This document shows, in pieces, positions 21,789-31,961 of a DNA stretch of 64,000 nt. This stretch comes from Citrobacter werkmanii NBRC 105721 (GTDB lineage Bacteria > Pseudomonadota > Gammaproteobacteria > Enterobacterales > Enterobacteriaceae). The notes under the pieces were generated by a model, which was given only the letters and a program-made list of their open reading frames with translations, did not search any database and was not told the DNA's origin. A program made the position numbers and the translations under genes. Location of the stretch: positions 248,001-312,000 of the forward strand of contig BBMW01000011.1 of NCBI GenBank assembly GCA_000759755.1, read 5' to 3'. Numbering within the stretch: the stretch's first letter is position 1; each line of letters opens with the position of its first letter.

Positions 21789-21848
21789 TTAATATGCTGG
21801 CGTAGCGATGATTAACAGGATCAGCAGCATGATGACGTATCTCATCAT
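21789..21848 (-). CDS. ibsC: Type I toxin, Ibs family
   Basis: A 19-residue peptide, MMRYVIMLLILLIIATPAY, that is almost wholly hydrophobic and would insert in the inner membrane, as Ibs toxins do. A strong ribosome-binding site (AAGGGACG) sits just before the ATG. It lies entirely within the antisense SibC RNA on the other strand. E. coli IbsC has the same length and pattern (MMR start, ...AY end). Expression should be blocked by base pairing with SibC. Confidence 0.85.
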   Translation of the reverse strand: MMRYVIMLLILLIIATPAY

Positions 21849-21866
21849 CGTCCCTTTCCTTTTTAG

Positions 21867-21892
21867 AGCCCCTGCTTCGGTAGGGGCTTTCC
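21867..21892 (+). terminator. Terminator of SibC
   Basis: Stem AGCCCCT/AGGGGCT closed by a stable C-TTCG-G loop and followed by TTTCCC. Confidence 0.85.
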
Positions 21893-22044
21893 CGTTTCAG
21901 CACTATGCTGAGCCCCTATCGTAAATTTCTTTTAGTGCTGTACAACACGCAGCACTGCCTTTAGTTGCCAATTGTGGCAAGGCTCGAAAACAGAATGTAG
22001 GCGTTACAGAAAGAAATTTTGAGGCCGGGAAATCAGAGGAAGGA

Positions 22045-22066
22045 TGGGCAGGTCATCGCCTGCCCA
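22045..22066 (-). terminator. Terminator after serA
   Basis: Perfect 8-bp stem TGGGCAGG/CCTGCCCA with a six-base loop, 12 bp past the serA stop. The tail on the minus strand is TCCTTCCTCTGATTT, only moderately T-rich. Confidence 0.65.
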
Positions 22067-22077
22067 TTTAGAGGAAA

Positions 22078-23310
22078 TTAGTACAGCAGACGGGCGCGAA
22101 TGGTTCCCGGAAGGGCTTTCATCGCCAGCAGCGCTTTTTCCGCCACATCTTCATCCGCTTCAATATCGATAACCACGTAACCTACCTGTGCGGAAGTCTG
22201 CAGATACTGCGCAGCAATGTTGACGCCCTGCTCGGCAAAAATCTGGTTCAGCGCGGTCAGAACGCCAGGACGGTTTTCGTGAATGTGCATCAGACGACGA
22301 CCACCATGCAGCGGCAGCGAAACTTCCGGGAAGTTAACCGCAGACAGCGTGGAGCCGTTGTCGGAATACTTGATCAGTTTCCCCGCCACTTCCAGACCGA
22401 TATTTTCCTGCGCTTCCAGCGTGGAACCACCAATATGCGGCGTCAGGATCACGTTGTCGAAATCACACAGCGGCGAAGTGAACGGATCGCTGTTCGTTGC
22501 CGGTTCGGTTGGGAAAACGTCAATTGCCGCCCCTGCCAGGTGCTTGGTCGCTAACGCGTCGCACAGGGCTGGAATATCAACCACCGTACCGCGCGCGGCG
22601 TTGATCAGCAGCGCGCCAGGTTTCATCAGCGAAATCTCACGCGCGCCCATCAGGTTTTTGGTAGAGGCATTTTCCGGCACGTGCAGGCTCACCACGTCGC
22701 TCATATTGAGCAGATCGGAAAGGTGCTGAACCTGCGTGGCGTTACCCAGCGGAAGTTTATTTTCAATATCATAGAAATAGACATGCATCCCCAGCGATTC
22801 CGCCAGAATGCCTAACTGAGTACCAATGTGCCCGTAGCCGATGATCCCCAGTTTTTTGCCGCGCGCTTCAAAAGAGCCGGTAGCCAGTTTATTCCACACG
22901 CCGCGGTGCGCTTTGGCGTTCGCTTCTGGTACGCCGCGTAGCAGTAGCAGCAGTTCACCAATCACCAGTTCAGCAACGGAACGTGTGTTAGAGAATGGCG
23001 CGTTAAACACCGGGATCCCGCGCTTTGCCGCAGCGCTAAGATCAACCTGGTTGGTGCCGATGCAGAAGCAACCAATCGCGACCAGTTTTTCTGCGGCGGC
23101 AATTACATCTTCAGTCAGATGGGTACGGGATCGCAGGCCAATGAAGTGGGCATCACGGATGGACTCTTTCAGTTGTTCGGTGTCCAGAGCGCCTTTGTGA
23201 AACTCGATGTTGGTATAACCTGCTGCACGAAGGCTTTCGAGTGCTTTTTGATGCACGCCTTCTACCAGCAGAAATTTAATCTTATCTTTCTCCAGTGATA
23301 CCTTTGCCAT
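22078..23310 (-). CDS. serA: D-3-phosphoglycerate dehydrogenase
   Basis: The first, serine-inhibited step of serine synthesis: 3-phosphoglycerate to 3-phosphohydroxypyruvate with NAD. 410 residues. Substrate domain with GCFCIGTNQVD, NAD site GIIGYGHIGTQLG, catalytic His in TPHIGGST, and a C-terminal ACT domain (ENRPGVLTALNQIF) that binds serine. The ATG at 23310 (MAKVSLEKDK) is preferred over one nine codons upstream. It sits opposite rpiA's 3' end with a 270-bp promoter region that in E. coli is controlled by Lrp and CRP. Confidence 0.98.
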   Translation of the reverse strand: MAKVSLEKDKIKFLLVEGVHQKALESLRAAGYTNIEFHKGALDTEQLKESIRDAHFIGLRSRTHLTEDVIAAAEKLVAIGCFCIGTNQVDLSAAAKRGIPVFNAPFSNTRSVAELVIGELLLLLRGVPEANAKAHRGVWNKLATGSFEARGKKLGIIGYGHIGTQLGILAESLGMHVYFYDIENKLPLGNATQVQHLSDLLNMSDVVSLHVPENASTKNLMGAREISLMKPGALLINAARGTVVDIPALCDALATKHLAGAAIDVFPTEPATNSDPFTSPLCDFDNVILTPHIGGSTLEAQENIGLEVAGKLIKYSDNGSTLSAVNFPEVSLPLHGGRRLMHIHENRPGVLTALNQIFAEQGVNIAAQYLQTSAQVGYVVIDIEADEDVAEKALLAMKALPGTIRARLLY

Positions 23311-23580
23311 TTCCCCGACCCTGTCTTTTTTGTTCAATCTGATGTGTTGTGTGTGGGATTTTCATCCGCCTCTTCAACATATCAAAAAATAATATTGCGG
23401 CAATATGAACGTTTGCGTCGTCATGCTGAGGAAATGTCATTCAGCGGGAAATGTCAGAGGAAAATACTGGCGATAACTTTTTCTTTGGAGAGATCGGCAG
23501 GGCAATATTGTAAACGTGACACAAGTCACCAAATTTGCCCTGCCAAATTTTTTTTAACGGGAGAAGACGCTCCCATCAGA

Positions 23581-24240
23581 TCATTTTACGATAGTTTTCA
23601 CGCCGTCTGGGGTACCGATCAGCGCGACATCCGCACCACGGTTAGCGAACAAACCTACGGTTACCACGCCCGGAATCGCATTGATGGCGTTTTCCAGCGC
23701 GATGGCGTCGAGGATTTCCAGACCGTGCACATCAAGGATCACGTTACCATTGTCAGTTACCACGCCCTGACGGTATTCAGGACGACCGCCCAGCTTCACC
23801 AACTGGCGAGCCACTGCGCTACGCGCCATTGGGATAACTTCTACCGGCAACGGGAAGTTACCGAGAATATCGACTTCTTTGGACGCGTCAGCGATGCAGA
23901 TAAATTTCTTCGCCACTGAAGCAATGATTTTTTCACGGGTCAACGCTGCGCCACCGCCTTTAATCATCTGCATATGGCCGTTGATTTCATCTGCGCCGTC
24001 AACGTAGACGCCGAGGCTGTCCACTTCGTTAAGATCGAACACGTGGATGCCAAGGCTTTTGAGTTTTTCGGTCGAGGCGTCAGAACTGGACACCGCGCCT
24101 TCAATCTGACCTTTCATTGTGCCCAGCGCATCAATAAAGTGTGCGGCTGTTGAACCTGTACCTACGCCCACAATGGTACCGGGCTGTACATACTGAAGTG
24201 CCGCCCATCCTACTGCTTTTTTCAGTTCATCCTGCGTCAT
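23581..24240 (-). CDS. rpiA: Ribose-5-phosphate isomerase A
   Basis: Interconverts ribose-5-phosphate and ribulose-5-phosphate in the pentose phosphate pathway. 219 residues. Phosphate loop [10 protein letters not shown] (25-34), active-site residues D81, D84 (DGADE), K94 and the catalytic base E103 (TREK). The ATG at 24240 ([10 protein letters not shown]) has AGGCGAAACG upstream; the longer frame was rejected. It is divergent from argP. Confidence 0.98.
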   Translation of the reverse strand: MTQDELKKAVGWAALQYVQPGTIVGVGTGSTAAHFIDALGTMKGQIEGAVSSSDASTEKLKSLGIHVFDLNEVDSLGVYVDGADEINGHMQMIKGGGAALTREKIIASVAKKFICIADASKEVDILGNFPLPVEVIPMARSAVARQLVKLGGRPEYRQGVVTDNGNVILDVHGLEILDAIALENAINAIPGVVTVGLFANRGADVALIGTPDGVKTIVK

Positions 24241-24410
24241 GATCGTTTCGCCTGTGGTGTGAATATGGTGGGAAAATTCACGCGCATTATAGAACATTGT
24301 GCAGAAAAATGTCCCCACACCCGCTACCAGGTGGCTGATTTCGTCTTTACCCAACCCAAATTTGTGTCATAGTGCAGAACAAGCAAAAATTTCAGGAGTG
24401 CGCCAAAGCA

Positions 24411-25304
24411 ATGAAACGTCCGGACTACAGAACACTACAAGCACTGGATGCGGTTATTCGTGAACGAGGATTTGAGCGCGCGGCGCAAAAGCTGTGCATC
24501 ACGCAATCCGCCGTTTCACAGCGCATAAAACAGCTTGAGAATATGTTCGGACAGCCGCTGCTGGTGCGTACCGTACCGCCTCGCCCTACTGAACAAGGGC
24601 AGAAACTCCTGGCGCTTTTACGCCAGGTTGAACTGCTGGAAGATGAGTGGCTGGGTGATGAGCAAACTGGCTCCACGCCGCTGCTGCTTTCGCTGGCGGT
24701 GAACGCCGACAGTCTGGCGACCTGGTTGCTTCCGGCGCTGGCCCCGGTACTGGCTAATTCGCCGATTCGCCTGAACCTGCAGGTTGAGGATGAAACGCGC
24801 ACCCAGGAACGTCTGCGCCGTGGTGAAGTGGTCGGTGCGGTGAGTATTCAACATCAGGCGCTGCCAAGCTGTCTGGTGGATAAACTTGGCGCGCTGGATT
24901 ACCTGTTTGTAGGTTCAAAAGCGTTCGCCGAGCGCTATTTCCCCAACGGCGTCACCCGCTCTGCACTACTGAAAGCTCCGGCGGTGGCGTTTGACCATCT
25001 TGATGATATGCATCAGGCGTTCCTGCAACAAAACTTCGATCTGCCGCCAGGCAGCGTGCCGTGCCATATCGTTAACTCATCAGAAGCCTTCGTCCAGTTG
25101 GCCCGTCAGGGCACGACCTGCTGCATGATCCCGCACTTACAGATAGAAAAAGAGCTGGAAAGCGGTGAGCTTATCGACTTGACGCCGGGCCTGTTCCAGC
25201 GTCGGATGTTGTACTGGCACCGTTTTGCGCCGGAAAGCCGTATGATGCGCAACGTTACCGACGCGCTGCTGGCTTACGGTCACAACGTACTGCGTCAGGA
25301 TTAA
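24411..25304 (+). CDS. argP: LysR-family regulator ArgP (IciA)
   Basis: A 297-residue LysR-type regulator with winged HTH at residues 1-60 ([24 protein letters not shown]) and a periplasmic-binding-like effector domain. It activates the arginine exporter gene argO when arginine or canavanine is bound and is held inactive by lysine. argO lies in this window (32802-33437). The ATG at 24411 follows AGGAGTG with a 12-base gap; the upstream in-frame start was not used. Confidence 0.96.
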   Translation: MKRPDYRTLQALDAVIRERGFERAAQKLCITQSAVSQRIKQLENMFGQPLLVRTVPPRPTEQGQKLLALLRQVELLEDEWLGDEQTGSTPLLLSLAVNADSLATWLLPALAPVLANSPIRLNLQVEDETRTQERLRRGEVVGAVSIQHQALPSCLVDKLGALDYLFVGSKAFAERYFPNGVTRSALLKAPAVAFDHLDDMHQAFLQQNFDLPPGSVPCHIVNSSEAFVQLARQGTTCCMIPHLQIEKELESGELIDLTPGLFQRRMLYWHRFAPESRMMRNVTDALLAYGHNVLRQD

Positions 25305-25315
25305 TTCCCCATATG

Positions 25316-25347
25316 AATGCCGGGTGGGCTTTGCCGATCCGGCATTT
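25316..25347 (+). terminator. Probable terminator of argP
   Basis: Stem AATGCCGG/CCGGCATT with a 15-base loop just after the argP stop, followed by TATGACTCTATC. T content is modest, so efficiency is uncertain. Confidence 0.55.
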
Positions 25348-25526
25348 ATGACTCTATCGCCTTTTCATGCTATTCCCGCCACGTCTTTGAAATACATCAC
25401 AAAATAAAACATACCACGCGGCAAAAAACGACGCCCAGTTGGCTATTTTTTGCTGGCGACAAGCCAAATGAAAAAGCTCACCGTATCTCGTAAAGATTCA
25501 ACTTATTGCGTAATACGGAGCAAAAA

Positions 25527-27671
25527 ATGGCTAACGTGCAAGAGTGGCAAACACTTGCCAATAAAGAACTCAGTCGACGGGAAAAAACCGTTGAGTCACT
25601 GGAAAGACAAACGGCGGAAGGGATTGTCATCAAGCCGCTGTACACCGAGGCTGACCTCGATAATCTGGAAGTCACGGGCACCCTGCCCGGCCTGCCGCCT
25701 TACGTGCGCGGCCCACGCGCCACCATGTATACCGCGCAGCCGTGGACCATCCGCCAGTATGCCGGTTTCTCTACCGCCAAAGAATCCAACGCCTTTTACC
25801 GCCGCAACCTCGCCGCCGGACAAAAAGGGCTTTCCGTCGCCTTTGACCTTGCCACCCACCGCGGCTATGACTCTGACAACCCGCGCGTGGCGGGCGATGT
25901 CGGCAAAGCGGGCGTGGCGATCGATACCGTTGAAGATATGAAGGTGCTGTTTGATCAGATCCCGCTGGATAAGATGTCGGTGTCGATGACGATGAACGGC
26001 GCGGTGCTGCCGGTACTGGCGTTTTATATCGTCGCGGCTGAGGAACAAGGCGTAACGCCGGAACAGCTCACCGGGACCATTCAGAACGATATTCTGAAAG
26101 AGTACCTGTGCCGCAACACCTACATTTACCCACCAAAACCTTCGATGCGCATCATCGCCGACATCATCGCCTGGTGCTCCGCCAATATGCCACGCTATAA
26201 CACCATCAGCATCAGCGGTTATCACATGGGGGAAGCCGGGGCGAACTGCGTCCAGCAGGTGGCGTTTACGCTGGCTGACGGCATTGAGTACATCAAAGCC
26301 GCACTGTCTGCCGGGCTGAAAATTGATGACTTCGCCCCGCGTCTGTCATTCTTCTTCGGTATCGGCATGGATCTGTTTATGAACGTCGCCATGCTGCGCG
26401 CGGCTCGCTATTTGTGGAGTGAAGCCGTCAGCGGTTTTGGCGCAACCAACCCGAAATCTCTCGCTCTGCGTACCCACTGCCAGACCTCCGGCTGGAGTCT
26501 GACCGAGCAGGATCCCTACAACAACGTGATCCGCACGACCATTGAAGCGCTCGGCGCCACGCTTGGCGGCACCCAGTCGCTGCATACCAACGCCTTTGAT
26601 GAAGCGCTCGGGCTACCCACCGATTTCTCCGCCCGCATCGCGCGTAATACGCAGATCATCATTCAGGAAGAGTCAGAGATCTGCCGCACCGTCGATCCGC
26701 TGGCCGGATCGTACTACGTCGAGTCATTGACCGATCAAATCGTGAAGCAGGCGCGCACGATCATTAAACAAATTGATGAAGCGGGCGGCATGGCGAAGGC
26801 GATTGAAGCTGGACTCCCCAAACGGATGATCGAAGAAGCTTCGGCGCGCGAGCAGTCGCTGATCGACCAGGGCAAACGCGTCATCGTTGGCGTGAACAAG
26901 TACAAGCTGGATAAAGAAGACGAAACGTCGGTACTGGAAATCGACAACGTGAAGGTGCGCAACGAACAGATTGCTTCACTACAACATATCCGCGCCACTC
27001 GCGACAATGATGCCGTCAACGCCGCGCTAACGGCGCTGACCCACGCCGCGCAGCATAATGAAAATCTGCTGGCCGCCTCCGTTAACGCCGCCCGCGTTCG
27101 CGCCACGCTCGGTGAGATCTCCGACGCGCTGGAAGCCGCTTTTGACCGCTATCTGGTGCCCAGCCAGTGCGTCACCGGCGTGATTGCGCAAAGCTATCAC
27201 CAGTCCGACAAATCCGCCAATGAGTTCGACGCCATTGTTGCGCAAACCGAACAGTTCCTCGCGGAAAATGGTCGCCGACCTCGGATCCTGATCGCCAAGA
27301 TGGGCCAGGATGGTCACGATCGCGGCGCGAAAGTGATCGCCAGCGCCTACTCCGATCTCGGCTTCGACGTCGATCTCAGTCCGATGTTCTCCACGCCAGA
27401 AGAGATCGCCCGTCTGGCGGTAGAAAACGATGTGCATGTCATAGGCGCATCGTCACTGGCTGCCGGGCATAAAACGTTGATCCCTGAACTGGTCACGGCG
27501 CTGAAAGGCTGGGGACGCGAAGATATCTGCGTGGTGGCAGGCGGTGTGATTCCACCCCAGGACTACGCCTTCCTGTACGAGCATGGCGTGGCCGCCATTT
27601 ATGGCCCCGGCACACCGATGCTCGACAGCGTCCGCGATGTGTTGACCCGGATCAGTCAGCATCATGATTAA
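25527..27671 (+). CDS. scpA: Methylmalonyl-CoA mutase (adenosylcobalamin-dependent)
   Basis: A 714-residue mutase (Sbm) that converts succinyl-CoA to methylmalonyl-CoA with coenzyme B12. The N-terminal catalytic barrel includes [11 protein letters not shown] and [26 protein letters not shown]. The C-terminal B12-binding domain has the base-off motif in [13 protein letters not shown]. The ATG at 25527 (MANVQEW) is preceded by CGGAG. It is the first gene of scpA-meaB-scpB-scpC. Salmonella lacks this operon. Confidence 0.97.
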   Translation: MANVQEWQTLANKELSRREKTVESLERQTAEGIVIKPLYTEADLDNLEVTGTLPGLPPYVRGPRATMYTAQPWTIRQYAGFSTAKESNAFYRRNLAAGQKGLSVAFDLATHRGYDSDNPRVAGDVGKAGVAIDTVEDMKVLFDQIPLDKMSVSMTMNGAVLPVLAFYIVAAEEQGVTPEQLTGTIQNDILKEYLCRNTYIYPPKPSMRIIADIIAWCSANMPRYNTISISGYHMGEAGANCVQQVAFTLADGIEYIKAALSAGLKIDDFAPRLSFFFGIGMDLFMNVAMLRAARYLWSEAVSGFGATNPKSLALRTHCQTSGWSLTEQDPYNNVIRTTIEALGATLGGTQSLHTNAFDEALGLPTDFSARIARNTQIIIQEESEICRTVDPLAGSYYVESLTDQIVKQARTIIKQIDEAGGMAKAIEAGLPKRMIEEASAREQSLIDQGKRVIVGVNKYKLDKEDETSVLEIDNVKVRNEQIASLQHIRATRDNDAVNAALTALTHAAQHNENLLAASVNAARVRATLGEISDALEAAFDRYLVPSQCVTGVIAQSYHQSDKSANEFDAIVAQTEQFLAENGRRPRILIAKMGQDGHDRGAKVIASAYSDLGFDVDLSPMFSTPEEIARLAVENDVHVIGASSLAAGHKTLIPELVTALKGWGREDICVVAGGVIPPQDYAFLYEHGVAAIYGPGTPMLDSVRDVLTRISQHHD

Positions 27672-28659
27672 CGCCGCCACGCTTGACGATGCCGTCCGAC
27701 GCTTGCGGCGCGGTGAACGGGCCACGCTTGCTCAGGCGATGACGCTGGTTGAGAGCAGCCACCCACGCCACCAGCCACTGAGTACGCAATTGCTGGACGC
27801 GATAATGCCGTTCACCGGTAACGCGCTGCGTCTGGGCATCACCGGCACGCCGGGCGCGGGCAAAAGCACCTTTCTGGAGGCGTTCGGTATGCTGTTGATC
27901 CGCCGGGGATTACGTGTGGCAGTGATCGCGGTCGATCCCAGTAGCCCCGTTAGCGGCGGCAGCATTCTTGGCGATAAAACCCGAATGACGGAACTGGCCC
28001 GTGCAGAATCGGCATTTATCCGCCCGGTGCCTTCCAGCGGTCATTTAGGCGGCGCCAGCCAGCGCGCCCGTGAATTAATGCTGTTGTGCGAGGCGGCGGG
28101 CTTTGACGTGGTGATTGTAGAAACCGTCGGCGTCGGGCAGTCAGAAACCGAAGTCGCCAGCATGGTGGATTGCTTTATCTCACTGCAAATTGCCGGCGGC
28201 GGTGACGATCTGCAGGGCATCAAAAAGGGCCTGATGGAGATGGCGGATCTGGTCGTCATCAACAAGGACGACGGTGATAACCGTAACCAGGTTGCCATCG
28301 CCCGCCATATGTACGAATCCGCTCTGCATATTCTGCGCCGCAAATATGACGAGTGGCAGCCGCAGGTTCTGGCCTGTAGCGCCCTGGAAAAACGTGGCAT
28401 TGAGGAGATTTGGCAGGCGATAACCGACTTTAAAACGTGCCTTACCGTCAGCGGTCGACTGGAAAAAGTCCGCCAGCAGCAAGCGGTGGACTGGTTACAC
28501 AAGCAGGCTGAAGAAGAAGCTTTGCATCTGCTGTTTACCCGGACTGATTTCGACCGTTATTTCCAGCAGACGCTGCAGGCCGTCAAAAATAACGACCTTT
28601 CGCCGCGTACCGGTCTGCGTCACATCAGTGAATTTATCCAGCATCATTACTTTGAATAA
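27664..28659 (+). CDS. meaB: GTPase chaperone of methylmalonyl-CoA mutase (MeaB/ArgK/YgfD)
   Basis: A G3E-family P-loop GTPase (331 residues) that protects and reloads ScpA's B12 cofactor. Walker [10 protein letters not shown] is at residues 61-69. DPSSPVSGG and ETVGVGQSE are switch regions, and NKDD is the base-recognition motif. The start overlaps the end of scpA by eight bases. The older name ArgK (arginine transport kinase) is considered wrong. Confidence 0.96.
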   Translation: MINAATLDDAVRRLRRGERATLAQAMTLVESSHPRHQPLSTQLLDAIMPFTGNALRLGITGTPGAGKSTFLEAFGMLLIRRGLRVAVIAVDPSSPVSGGSILGDKTRMTELARAESAFIRPVPSSGHLGGASQRARELMLLCEAAGFDVVIVETVGVGQSETEVASMVDCFISLQIAGGGDDLQGIKKGLMEMADLVVINKDDGDNRNQVAIARHMYESALHILRRKYDEWQPQVLACSALEKRGIEEIWQAITDFKTCLTVSGRLEKVRQQQAVDWLHKQAEEEALHLLFTRTDFDRYFQQTLQAVKNNDLSPRTGLRHISEFIQHHYFE

Positions 28660-28669
28660 AGAGAACATT

Positions 28670-29455
28670 ATGTCTTATCAATACGTCAACGTAGTCATCA
28701 TCCAGAAAGTCGCGGTTATTGAGTTCAATTACGCCCGCAAACTCAATGCGCTGAGCAAAGTGTTTATCGACGATCTGATGCAGGCGCTTAGCGATCTTAA
28801 TCGTGCGGAAATTCGCTGCATCATTCTGCGCGCCCCGAGCGGGGCCAAAGTGTTCTCTGCCGGACATGATATTCATGAACTCCCCTCCGGACGTCGCGAT
28901 CCGCTCTCCTATGACGATCCGCTGCGCCAGATAACCCGCATGATCCAAAAATATCCAAAACCGGTGATCTCCATGGTCGAAGGCAGCGTCTGGGGCGGCG
29001 CGTTTGAGATGATCATGAGTTCCGATCTGATCATCGCCGCTGAAACCTCTACCTTCTCGATGACACCCGTCAACCTCGGCGTGCCATATAACCTGGTCGG
29101 CATCCACAACCTGACCCGCGATGCTGGGTTCCACATCGTGAAAGAGCTGATCTTTACCGCCTCGCCGATTACCGCTCAGCGAGCGATGGCCGTCGGGATC
29201 CTCAACCATGTGGTTCCTGTCGACGAACTGGAGGATTTCACTCTGCAAATGGCGCACCACATCTCGGAGAAAGCGCCGCTGGCCATCGCCGTCATCAAAG
29301 AAGAACTGCGCGTACTGGGCGAAGCGCACACCATGAACTCAGACGAATTTGAGCGTATTCAGGGCATGCGCCGCGCGGTGTACGACAGCGAGGATTATCA
29401 GGAAGGGATGAACGCGTTTATGGAAAAACGTAAACCCAATTTTGTCGGCCATTAA
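28670..29455 (+). CDS. scpB: Methylmalonyl-CoA decarboxylase
   Basis: A crotonase-fold enzyme (261 residues) that decarboxylates methylmalonyl-CoA to propionyl-CoA. Oxyanion-hole segments FSAGHDIHEL and EGSVWGGAFEMIMSSD are seen, as is the TPVNLGVPYN active-site stretch. The ATG at 28670 (MSYQYVNV) is 11 bases after the meaB stop, with AAAGAGAAC as ribosome-binding site. The 14-codon upstream extension overlaps meaB and is not used. Confidence 0.96.
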   Translation: MSYQYVNVVIIQKVAVIEFNYARKLNALSKVFIDDLMQALSDLNRAEIRCIILRAPSGAKVFSAGHDIHELPSGRRDPLSYDDPLRQITRMIQKYPKPVISMVEGSVWGGAFEMIMSSDLIIAAETSTFSMTPVNLGVPYNLVGIHNLTRDAGFHIVKELIFTASPITAQRAMAVGILNHVVPVDELEDFTLQMAHHISEKAPLAIAVIKEELRVLGEAHTMNSDEFERIQGMRRAVYDSEDYQEGMNAFMEKRKPNFVGH

Positions 29456-29479
29456 TCACGCTCGAGGAAGGAGACGGCC

Positions 29480-30946
29480 ATGAAACGGATGAGTGCCGAA
29501 GAAGCGGCAGAAATTATCCAGCACGACGATATGGTAGCATTCAGCGGCTTTACCCCTGCGGGTTCGCCAAAAGCATTACCTAACGCAATTGCTCAACTCG
29601 CTTGCGAGCGGCATCAGGTCGGGCAGCCTTTTCAAATCCGCCTGCTGACCGGGGCATCAATTGGCGCTGCCGCTGATGATGCGTTATCCGCGGCGGATGC
29701 TGTTTCCTGGCGGGCTCCCTATCAAACATCATCGGGCCTGCGCGAGAAAATTAATCAGGGTCAGGTGAGGTTTGTCGATCTCCATTTGAGCGAAGTGGCG
29801 CAAATGGTCAATTATGGCTTTTTTGGCGATATCGATGTTGCCGTCATTGAAGCCTCCGCCATTGCGCCAGATGGTCGGATTTGGCTTTCCAGCGGCATCG
29901 GCAACGCGCCGACCTGGCTGCTGCGGGCGAAAAAGGTGATTATCGAGCTGAATCATTATCATAACCCGCGCGTGGCGGAGTTTGCCGACATTGTGATACC
30001 CGGCGCACCGCCGCGGCGAAACAGCGTACCGATTTTTCACACCATGGATCGCGTGGGCAGCCAGTGTGTGCAGATAGACCCGAAAAAAATTATCGCGGTC
30101 GTGGATACCGAACTTCCCGATGCCGGAAATGCCGCGGATAAAAGCAACCCAGTCAGCCAGCAAATTGCCGATAACGTGGTGACATTTCTGCTGGCGGAAA
30201 TGGCGCACAAACGCATCCCAGCGGAATTCCTGCCCTTACAAAGCGGCGTGGGCAATATCAACAACGCGGTAATGGCGCGACTGGGCGAGAACCCAGATAT
30301 TCCACCCTTTATGATGTATTCCGAGGTGTTGCAAGAATCTGTGGTGCATCTGCTGGAAACGGGCAAGATAACCGGCGCCAGTGCCTCCAGTCTGACTATT
30401 TCAGCCCCGTCGTTGCAGAAGATTTACGACAACATGGACTTCTTCGCCAGCCGGATTGTGCTGCGCCCGCAGGAGATTTCCAATAACCCGGAAATCATTC
30501 GTCGGCTGGGCGTCATTGCGCTCAATGTCGGTCTGGAGTTTGACATCTACGGTCATGCCAATTCCACACACGTAGCAGGTGTAAACCTGATGAACGGCAT
30601 TGGCGGCAGCGGCGATTTCGAGCGCAACGCCTACCTGTCTATTTTTATGGCGCCGTCGATTGCCAAAGGCGGGAAAATCTCCACCATCGTGCCGATGTGT
30701 AGCCATGTCGATCACAGCGAACATAGCGTCAAAGTGATCGTCACCGAACAGGGGATTGCCGATCTGCGTGGGTTATCTCCGATGCAGCGGGCGCACACGA
30801 TTATCGATAACTGTGCGCATCCCCTGTATCGGGACTACCTGCACCGCTATCTGGAGAAAGCGCCCGGCGGGCATATCCATCACGATCTCAGCCATGCGTT
30901 CGATCTGCATCGTAACCTGATCGAAACCGGATCGATGCTCGGTTAA
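29480..30946 (+). CDS. scpC: Propionyl-CoA:succinate CoA-transferase
   Basis: A 488-residue class I CoA-transferase of the acetyl-CoA hydrolase/transferase family. It returns CoA to succinate, closing the cycle and releasing propionate. Family segments include VAFSGFTPAGSPKALP near the start, GIGGSGDFERNAYLS, and VTEQGIADLRGLSP. AGGAAGGAGACGGCC is a strong ribosome-binding site. The stop shares the palindrome TTAA with the convergent ygfI stop. Confidence 0.96.
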   Translation: MKRMSAEEAAEIIQHDDMVAFSGFTPAGSPKALPNAIAQLACERHQVGQPFQIRLLTGASIGAAADDALSAADAVSWRAPYQTSSGLREKINQGQVRFVDLHLSEVAQMVNYGFFGDIDVAVIEASAIAPDGRIWLSSGIGNAPTWLLRAKKVIIELNHYHNPRVAEFADIVIPGAPPRRNSVPIFHTMDRVGSQCVQIDPKKIIAVVDTELPDAGNAADKSNPVSQQIADNVVTFLLAEMAHKRIPAEFLPLQSGVGNINNAVMARLGENPDIPPFMMYSEVLQESVVHLLETGKITGASASSLTISAPSLQKIYDNMDFFASRIVLRPQEISNNPEIIRRLGVIALNVGLEFDIYGHANSTHVAGVNLMNGIGGSGDFERNAYLSIFMAPSIAKGGKISTIVPMCSHVDHSEHSVKVIVTEQGIADLRGLSPMQRAHTIIDNCAHPLYRDYLHRYLEKAPGGHIHHDLSHAFDLHRNLIETGSMLG

Positions 30947-31839
30947 CTTGCCGTACCCTCACGATCTTCAGCAATATGCTGAAGCATCGTGGCGGTATAA
31001 CGATGGTTTTTCAGCGAATAGAGAAACTCCTGCATATACATAGGACTGCCGGGCGCATCGAAATATTTCAACGTCGAGGGGTTAACCAGTCGCCAGGCAA
31101 AATGAGGGATCACCGTCAAAAACTGCCCGCGCTCCACCGCGCTAATCTTGGCCATAAAGCTGTACGGACGGTAGATAATCGTCGGATGAATTCCGCATGG
31201 CCGCATGTAAGCATCGAGCATTGCCTCAAAGTTGGCGCGATTCTGGAAGCGCATTTGTAGCCAGGGCAGCTCGCGCAGCAGCTCCTGCGGCTGTTTTTCC
31301 TCGTAGCGCCGGGAAACGAGAAACCCCAGACGCAGCGGAGACAGCTCGCTAATCGCCAGATTTTCCAGTTCCTGCACGCGAGGGGAAACGTGCTGCGGTG
31401 AGATAATAAAATCCAGTTTCCGGTCGAACAGGTTATCGATCACCCCATTCTCGCTGAATTCAACGGCCTGGGCCGTTACGCCATCGTACTTGTCGCCAAG
31501 GCTAATTAACTGGTCAAAAATAATCGTTGGATAGGTATTATCGATGCCGATGACGATTTCTCGCGAGCGGCGAGAGGCGTTATGAATTTCGTTATCAATA
31601 GCGGAGAGACGCTGATAAACAGGGAACAGTTTCTGATACAACTCCTGCCCGGCTTTATTCAGGCTGATGTTGTTATCTTTGCGGGTAAACAGCGTATAGC
31701 CGATTTGATCTTCCAGTGCGGCAATGCTTTTACCGAAAGGCGATGCGGTCATATGGATTTTTTCTGCCGCTCTGGCGATGTTATTGGTTTGCGCCAGCAG
31801 AATGAAATTACGCATCTTTTTCGAGATAAAAATATCCAT
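30943..31839 (-). CDS. ygfI: LysR-family regulator YgfI
   Basis: A 298-residue LysR-type transcription factor with N-terminal winged HTH (NNIARAAEKIHMTASPFGKSIAALE) and an effector-binding domain. Targets are not established; its position next to scpABC suggests it may control that operon (inference). The ATG at 31839 (MDIFISKKMRNF) follows AAAGGGGACGCT; the 29-codon extension was rejected. Its 3' end overlaps scpC by four bases, tail to tail. Confidence 0.92.
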   Translation of the reverse strand: MDIFISKKMRNFILLAQTNNIARAAEKIHMTASPFGKSIAALEDQIGYTLFTRKDNNISLNKAGQELYQKLFPVYQRLSAIDNEIHNASRRSREIVIGIDNTYPTIIFDQLISLGDKYDGVTAQAVEFSENGVIDNLFDRKLDFIISPQHVSPRVQELENLAISELSPLRLGFLVSRRYEEKQPQELLRELPWLQMRFQNRANFEAMLDAYMRPCGIHPTIIYRPYSFMAKISAVERGQFLTVIPHFAWRLVNPSTLKYFDAPGSPMYMQEFLYSLKNHRYTATMLQHIAEDREGTAS

Positions 31840-31928
31840 AGCGTCCCCTTTAAAATCGCTATGGCCTATCCTCATTACGCCGAAAAAAAAGACTGGATGT
31901 AAGATCTCATTTTTACAGTTACACACAG

Positions 31929-31954
31929 AAAAAACCCGGCTGGAAAGCCGGGTT
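31929..31954 (-). terminator. Terminator after yggE
   Basis: Strong stem AACCCGGC/GCCGGGTT with a TTTCCA-type loop; on the minus strand it is followed by TTTTCTG. It is eight bases past the yggE stop and could also serve transcripts entering from the ygfI side. Confidence 0.85.
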
Positions 31955-31961
31955 TGAAAGA

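Larger units (their letters stand above)
21746..21893 (+). ncRNA. sibC: SibC antitoxin RNA (QUAD repeat family)
   Basis: Plus-strand RNA antisense to the small ibs toxin gene, in the same place (ygfA-serA) as SibC in E. coli. It opens with a GGGTGAGGGAGG / CCTCCCTCC hairpin and ends with a terminator hairpin with TTCG loop (AGCCCCTGCTTCGGTAGGGGCT, then TTT). The 5' end is estimated. Confidence 0.82.
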
